Origin: Streptomyces sp. NBC_00525 | GTDB taxonomy: Bacteria > Actinomycetota > Actinomycetes > Streptomycetales > Streptomycetaceae | Direction: 5' to 3' | DNA: 64,000 nucleotides | NCBI RefSeq assembly: GCF_036346595.1 | Contig: NZ_CP107834.1 | Coordinates: forward strand, 2,480,001 to 2,544,000 | Part shown: piece after piece, positions 60,350-64,000 of the stretch | How positions within the stretch are numbered: position 1 is the first letter of the stretch | Layout: each line of letters begins with the position of its first letter | The notes under the pieces: generated by a model | Databases searched by the model: none | The model's input: only the letters and a program-made list of their open reading frames with translations | What the model was told of the DNA's origin: nothing | Translations under genes and position numbers: made by a program

Positions 60350-62086
60350 TTATGGAGACACGGGGTAAGACGTGATCACCACGAAGGGGGGGTCCATGCC
60401 CTTCCTGTACTTCAGGGCGACCTGCGCGGAGTGCACCTCGGTCGCGGTCGCCCCCATACCGTGGGCATCATAGTCGGCGCGCTCGACAGTGCGGCCGGTG
60501 ACGTCCGGGAAGGTGAGGGTCAGCGGCGGCGAAATCTTGGAGTTGTTCGGATCCCAGCCAGGGTTGTTCTTCTCCTTCTGCTCCACTCGCTTGATCCACT
60601 CCTCGATCCTGGCCGCATTGTCGATGTCATCGAGCGCAGTCTGGGTGAACCGTTGGGCGGAACCGAGATCCTTGTATGCCGAAGCGGACGGCGCGTTGCC
60701 CTGGTCACGCAGTCGCTGGGTCAACTGGTCGTCGGTGAGCCCTATGTGCTTGTCCACACCGTGGCTGCCTCCGATACCTTCCTGACCCGCGAGGTCGAGC
60801 GGGTAGAAATGATCATTAGGATCCTCACCCGGAACCGTGTATGTGTGCTCGGTCCTGAATTCGCTCAGTGCCCTGGCCCCGAACGCCTCGGCACGTGCCT
60901 CCTCCGCGTTGAACGTAGGCGCGCTCCGGTACGCCTCGTCCAGCGGCCCCAACAGTGCGTCCAATTGCGGCACCAGTGCGTGGACGCGGGAGTTGTACGT
61001 GCTGACGATCGCATTCAGTCGCGCGGTGTCGATGTTGAGGACAATGCCCGCACCGAGCTCGGCGGCACCCTTGGCAACCCCCTTGACCACGCCCTTGATG
61101 AGCCCCTTGACGTCGTCCATTCCGACACCGTCCTTAAGGTCCACGTCAATCTTGGGCACGGCCTCCTCAACGGCTTCCCAGTACACGTCCCAGACCGCAC
61201 CGTTGACGTACACCGCTGCTTCGGCGAACTGATAGAGCAGATCGCCGACCTTCTGGGCGGTATCGAACAGCACCGTCATCACCGGATGCGTGGCGGTAGC
61301 CGACGAGGCCGAGTCATGCTTCCACTCGTAGCCTGCGGTACTCGCTCCCCACGCTGTCGTTCCCCACAGCGAGCTGCAGAACTGACGCATGGCGTCGTAC
61401 CACTCGCTGTTGCTCTGCCGCGTGATACTGCTGACGTTGCCTGTCAGGCCGCTCTCGGCCATGGAGAGGGTCATAGTCGTCGCCATCCATGCCTCGGACA
61501 GCGAGTTGAGGTAGTGCTGCTGCGGGTACGGGTAGACCTCAGCAACCTTGCCCATTCGGAAGGCGTGCTTCACGACCGGGCGCAGCACGTCACGGATCGG
61601 ACCCGGCACCCATTCGAGCAGGGAGCGGATCCACCCATCGCCGCCGTCGTCGTCACCCCACTTCAGATTCGGCACGGCCCCGTAGTCCGGCGCCCTCTCG
61701 ATGACCGCGGGAAGTGCCTGAGTGACCGCGGTCGTCTGGCCCGTGACGTCGTTGGCCGCCTCCGCCCGGGCGTAGTTGTTGGCCGTGGAGGTGAAGCCCA
61801 CCGCGGCGCCGCCGATGCTGACAACACTTCTCGCCCATACTTCGAGGAAGCGGTTGCCAACCTTTACGTAAGAGGCGGCGAAAGCCTCGGGAGCGGCGCC
61901 ATAGCCGCCGGCGTCCGGGTACTTCCTCAGCTCGTCCAGGAGTGCCTTGGCAGCTCTGTCCATCAGCGGCTGCTGCATCGCCACGCCGCCCGCGACTCGG
62001 AACAGGTCCGACGGCTTGACATCAATGGTGCCGTTCTGGGCTGGGCCCTGTGTGCCCTGCCCAGTCCCGGAGCCCGCACCCGTCAT
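60350..62086 (-). CDS. type VII-type polymorphic toxin with RNase A-like C-terminus
   Basis: 578 residues. Residues 1-410 are a helical LXG/WXG-like delivery region without signal peptide. Residues ~433-576 form an RNase A-like domain: EGIGGSHGVDKHIGLTDDQL (His442, His447), AYKDLGSAQRFTQTALDDID, and the terminal FVVITSYP. Such toxins cut RNA in target cells. ATG at 62084-62086 shares a base with the stop of the WXG100 gene (TGATG). Immunity gene follows. Confidence 0.8.
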   Translation of the reverse strand: MTGAGSGTGQGTQGPAQNGTIDVKPSDLFRVAGGVAMQQPLMDRAAKALLDELRKYPDAGGYGAAPEAFAASYVKVGNRFLEVWARSVVSIGGAAVGFTSTANNYARAEAANDVTGQTTAVTQALPAVIERAPDYGAVPNLKWGDDDGGDGWIRSLLEWVPGPIRDVLRPVVKHAFRMGKVAEVYPYPQQHYLNSLSEAWMATTMTLSMAESGLTGNVSSITRQSNSEWYDAMRQFCSSLWGTTAWGASTAGYEWKHDSASSATATHPVMTVLFDTAQKVGDLLYQFAEAAVYVNGAVWDVYWEAVEEAVPKIDVDLKDGVGMDDVKGLIKGVVKGVAKGAAELGAGIVLNIDTARLNAIVSTYNSRVHALVPQLDALLGPLDEAYRSAPTFNAEEARAEAFGARALSEFRTEHTYTVPGEDPNDHFYPLDLAGQEGIGGSHGVDKHIGLTDDQLTQRLRDQGNAPSASAYKDLGSAQRFTQTALDDIDNAARIEEWIKRVEQKEKNNPGWDPNNSKISPPLTLTFPDVTGRTVERADYDAHGMGATATEVHSAQVALKYRKGMDPPFVVITSYPVSP

Positions 62087-62388
62087 CAGCCGGCGCCCCA
62101 GCCCCGCAGTACTGCACGGTGTGCCGCCGCGTAGTTGATATGTCCCTTGGTGACGACCTCATGCAGCCACTTCTGCGACGCCCGCAGGTCTTGGGCCGAG
62201 TGGCCCCACTTGTCGAGCTCATCGATGAAGACCTCGCGGGTCTCTCCTTCCCAGGTGAGAACTACCTTCTCTGCCCGGCTGTACAACAAATCCAGCTGCT
62301 CGTTGAGCTTCTTGAGGATATCCTCGAGGTCGCCGGACAGCCTCTGCAACGTCGCGAAGCCAACCGTTATGTGCTCGTCGTCCGGCAT
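62086..62388 (-). CDS. WXG100-like secretion partner 1
   Basis: 100 residues, helical hairpin. VVLTWEGETREVFIDELDKW carries the Trp-x-Gly turn (WEG) of WXG100/EsxA-like proteins. Probably pairs with its neighbour or the toxin to guide type VII export. Stops at the start of the toxin gene. ATG at 62386-62388 is three bases after the previous stop. No ESX secretion ATPase is in the window. Confidence 0.78.
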   Translation of the reverse strand: MPDDEHITVGFATLQRLSGDLEDILKKLNEQLDLLYSRAEKVVLTWEGETREVFIDELDKWGHSAQDLRASQKWLHEVVTKGHINYAAAHRAVLRGWGAG

Positions 62389-62391
62389 CGA

Positions 62392-62808
62392 TTACCCCCG
62401 TACCCCGAATGCGGTGATGATGCGACTCGGCGCGGCGTCGGCTACCGGATTCGGCGTCGAGAGCTCGGCCGCTTCGGCCTGTACATCGGTCTCCATCTGG
62501 ATCTTCCGCAGCCGGTCCATGACATCGAGTTCCTGCTCCGAAAACCCGTCCCTGCTCAGTCGTACGGCCTGTTCAAGGCGCTGGATGACCATGCGGATGC
62601 GTACGGCGTCCTCGGCGACGCCCCGGTGCAAGGCCCGGTATGCCTCGGCCGCAGGCCCGCGCCAGGCCGCCTCGATCCCGTCTACGACGGCATCCATGCG
62701 CTTCACCTGAGCGTCCAGATGTGCCTGCATCGCTTCGAGGTCATCGGCGAGGGCAGTCAGCCTGTCGCTCTCGACCCGCAGTCCGGCCTGCCCGTTCTCA
62801 CCGCTCAC
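62392..62808 (-). CDS. WXG100-like secretion partner 2
   Basis: 138 residues, helical. GIEAAWRGPAAEAYRAL has the Trp-x-Gly turn (WRG) of WXG100 proteins; the C-terminal ~40 residues are an extra tail. GTG at 62806-62808 has GGGGGA four bases upstream. First gene of the toxin operon. Confidence 0.78.
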   Translation of the reverse strand: MSGENGQAGLRVESDRLTALADDLEAMQAHLDAQVKRMDAVVDGIEAAWRGPAAEAYRALHRGVAEDAVRIRMVIQRLEQAVRLSRDGFSEQELDVMDRLRKIQMETDVQAEAAELSTPNPVADAAPSRIITAFGVRG

Positions 62809-63001
62809 TACATCCCCCAGCCTATGGGGTCAACAGCCTTGGCTGAGACGCCACTTTCGCTCCATATTGCATCCTAGCGATACCGATCAAAGTGCCGCGG
62901 CATCGCTTCATCAACGAACGACTACTCGGAAGGGCCGATGCGCACCCGGCCAGGTGGCCCAATCGAACACCCCCCGAAAGGCCGAAGATCGTTTCCCGCT
63001 G

Positions 63002-63352
63002 ATGGACGGCCCGTCGATATGGAGTCGAGTCGGCGACCACGCAAGGCAGAGTGGGACGGTGAGTGAACTGTGGGCACATACCCTGACGTGGGCAGATGTG
63101 GCTCTGGCTCGGCATCCGTTCCAGATGGACGACGATGTGGCGGAGGAACTGGCGAGCCTTGTCGCGCGCCTGCTGCCCAGCGCTGACCTCGTTCGCAAGG
63201 ATCGCTGGCACTCGCTGGATCCCGTCACCGAGTTCCTGGCGGGCGTACGGCCGATGGGCCTGCGGAACTGGTCGGTCAGTGAGGGAGGCGTCGGCGGATG
63301 GGTCCACGACGCAGAAGGCCTGCCGATCTGGCAGTGCTGCTCGGAATCCTGA
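63002..63352 (+). CDS. hypothetical protein in the toxin island
   Basis: 116 residues if ATG 63002 is used (no clear ribosome site; a GTG at 63059 is another option). Contains MDDDVAEELASLVARLLPSA and GGWVHDAEGLPIW. Unknown family. Gene-sized and codon-biased like its neighbours; may be an immunity protein given the surroundings. Confidence 0.55.
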   Translation: MDGPSIWSRVGDHARQSGTVSELWAHTLTWADVALARHPFQMDDDVAEELASLVARLLPSADLVRKDRWHSLDPVTEFLAGVRPMGLRNWSVSEGGVGGWVHDAEGLPIWQCCSES

Positions 63353-63392
63353 TCACCGCTGCGGAACGGCGTCCGTCCCACGGGAGGCAGTC

Positions 63393-63792
63393 ATGAACGG
63401 ACTCGACGTCCTGCTCAACAAGCTGGCACAGGGGCTGCGCCCGATGCCAGAGGGCATCGAATGGTTCGACAGCCTCGGCCAGAAAGAGCAGTCCGAGGCG
63501 CTGCTGTTCCTGCGTCACCACTGCGTCCAGGCGCGCGCAGTCACCGAGGACGCGCCAGGGAGCATCCGCCGTTCCGGGCTGCGCTCGACGCAATACGCCC
63601 GCCGTGCTGATCTCACGAGGCCGGGTCGACGAACAACTGGGAAAGATCGCCGGTCTCACGCCTCTCGACGAACGCCGCAAAGCGTTCAGGCTGCTGATCG
63701 CAGTGCTCTCGATCGCCGACGCGCGGCGCCGCGAGCGCTTCTGCTTCGGCGGCTGCAGTCACTGGTGGCACAGACTGCCGTCCGTCGCCTGA
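63393..63792 (+). pseudogene. DUF5958 family gene with a +1 frameshift
   Basis: Starts ATG 63393 after GGGAGG. Frame 1 encodes MNGLDVLLNKLAQGLRPM ... SIRRSGLRST up to about 63590; the family continues in the next frame as VLISRGRVDEQLGKIAGLTP ... CSHWWHRL to the stop at 63790-63792. One extra base near 63592 (CAAT where CAT/CAC would restore the frame) joins the two. Either a true pseudogene or a sequencing error. Confidence 0.75.
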
Positions 63793-63850
63793 CAGCCCAG
63801 CGCCGCACTCTGAAGGCCACTTCCCGGGCGGACGTCTTCTGGGTAGGGGA

Positions 63851-64000
63851 TCAGTCCCACCAGAAGTCCCAGTGGTGGGCACCGGTGATCCGCTCGGCGT
63901 ATGCGGCCAGTGTGTACGGCCTGCTGCCCTGCCAGAGGTTGTCTGGGCAGAAGGCGAAGTGCTCGGCCGCAACCAGAAGAGCCTCGTGCTCGTCCATTGG
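63851..64000 (-). CDS. partial small protein at the window edge
   Basis: Readable from MDEHEALLVAAEHFAF (ATG at 63995-63997, unless the true start is outside) to HHWDFWWD and TGA at 63851-63853, 48 residues. No family recognised. A complete 48-residue gene is possible. Small, Trp-rich, acidic; position next to toxin and immunity genes fits an immunity role but nothing proves it. Confidence 0.4.
   Translation of the reverse strand, partial: PMDEHEALLVAAEHFAFCPDNLWQGSRPYTLAAYAERITGAHHWDFWWD

Noticed and set aside
63604..63792. Separate 62-residue gene
   Set aside because: It continues the DUF5958 sequence from the other frame at 63393; better explained by a one-base frameshift.

Overview
The window is high-GC actinobacterial DNA and almost certainly from a Streptomyces chromosome. 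Supporting signs are the strong GC bias at third codon positions, GTG starts, AGGAGG-type ribosome sites, many ATGA stop/start overlaps, an SsgA-like sporulation protein, WhiJ-type XRE/DUF397 gene sets, an Lsr2-type tail, Pmt, an ECF41 sigma factor and a tricorn protease. I see no rRNA, tRNA, CRISPR array or transposase.

Layout. 1-7.5 kb: partial galT, an atypical LuxR-type response regulator, and three tandem paralogues of a Pro/Gln-rich membrane-anchored beta-propeller protein. 7.5-20.7 kb: mostly conserved chromosomal genes, namely an ABC-F ATPase, a lipoprotein, ispE-rsmA, tatD, a zinc-ribbon protein, rsmI, pmt, a penicillin-binding protein, and an EamA exporter with an oxidoreductase divergent from a LysR regulator. 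20.7-24.8 kb: an accessory locus with divergent small-gene and XRE/DUF6879 operons, including a protein resembling the catalytic core of lasso-peptide B2 proteases. 24.9-31.2 kb: an ECF sigma/CU044_5270 pair, an SDR/serine-hydrolase pair, and a CbiMN-Q-O metal ECF transporter with a Nur-type box upstream that points to nickel. 31.4-38.4 kb: SsgA-like protein, TetR/MMPL pair with palindromic operators, and tricorn protease. 38.4-40.7 kb: a type II restriction-modification pair with a Bpu10I-like nuclease. 40.7-42.3 kb: an ECF41 sigma factor with its AhpD-like target and a consensus promoter. 42.3-46.6 kb: small enzymes, a SUKH-like/Lsr2 fusion and a second WhiJ-type locus. 46.6-50.5 kb: a cassette with an XRE/TPR regulator, a 39-residue peptide, an asparagine-synthetase-like ligase and a methyltransferase, bounded by a perfect 28-bp direct repeat. 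50.6-58.6 kb: CsbD, a Baeyer-Villiger monooxygenase/hydrolase/SDR operon with a MerR regulator, ExoIII, an acetyltransferase and a PP2C phosphatase. 58.6-64 kb: a type VII-style polymorphic toxin locus with two WXG100-like partners, an RNase A-like toxin, immunity genes, an orphan toxin tip and a frameshifted DUF5958 gene.

Best candidate for an undescribed system: the 46.6-50.5 kb cassette. It has the architecture of a ribosomal peptide pathway: a tiny gene with a near-ideal ribosome site, a strong hairpin between it and the next gene, an ATP-dependent amide-forming enzyme without a glutaminase domain, a methyltransferase and a divergent regulator. The flanking repeat lies on the stop codons of DUF397 and of the methyltransferase, so the cassette looks inserted downstream of a DUF397 gene. 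Other notable points are the ECF41 promoter match, the Nur box, the pseudo-receiver response regulator, the two paralogous WhiJ-type loci sharing a small PSLGVD protein, and the toxin-tip array.
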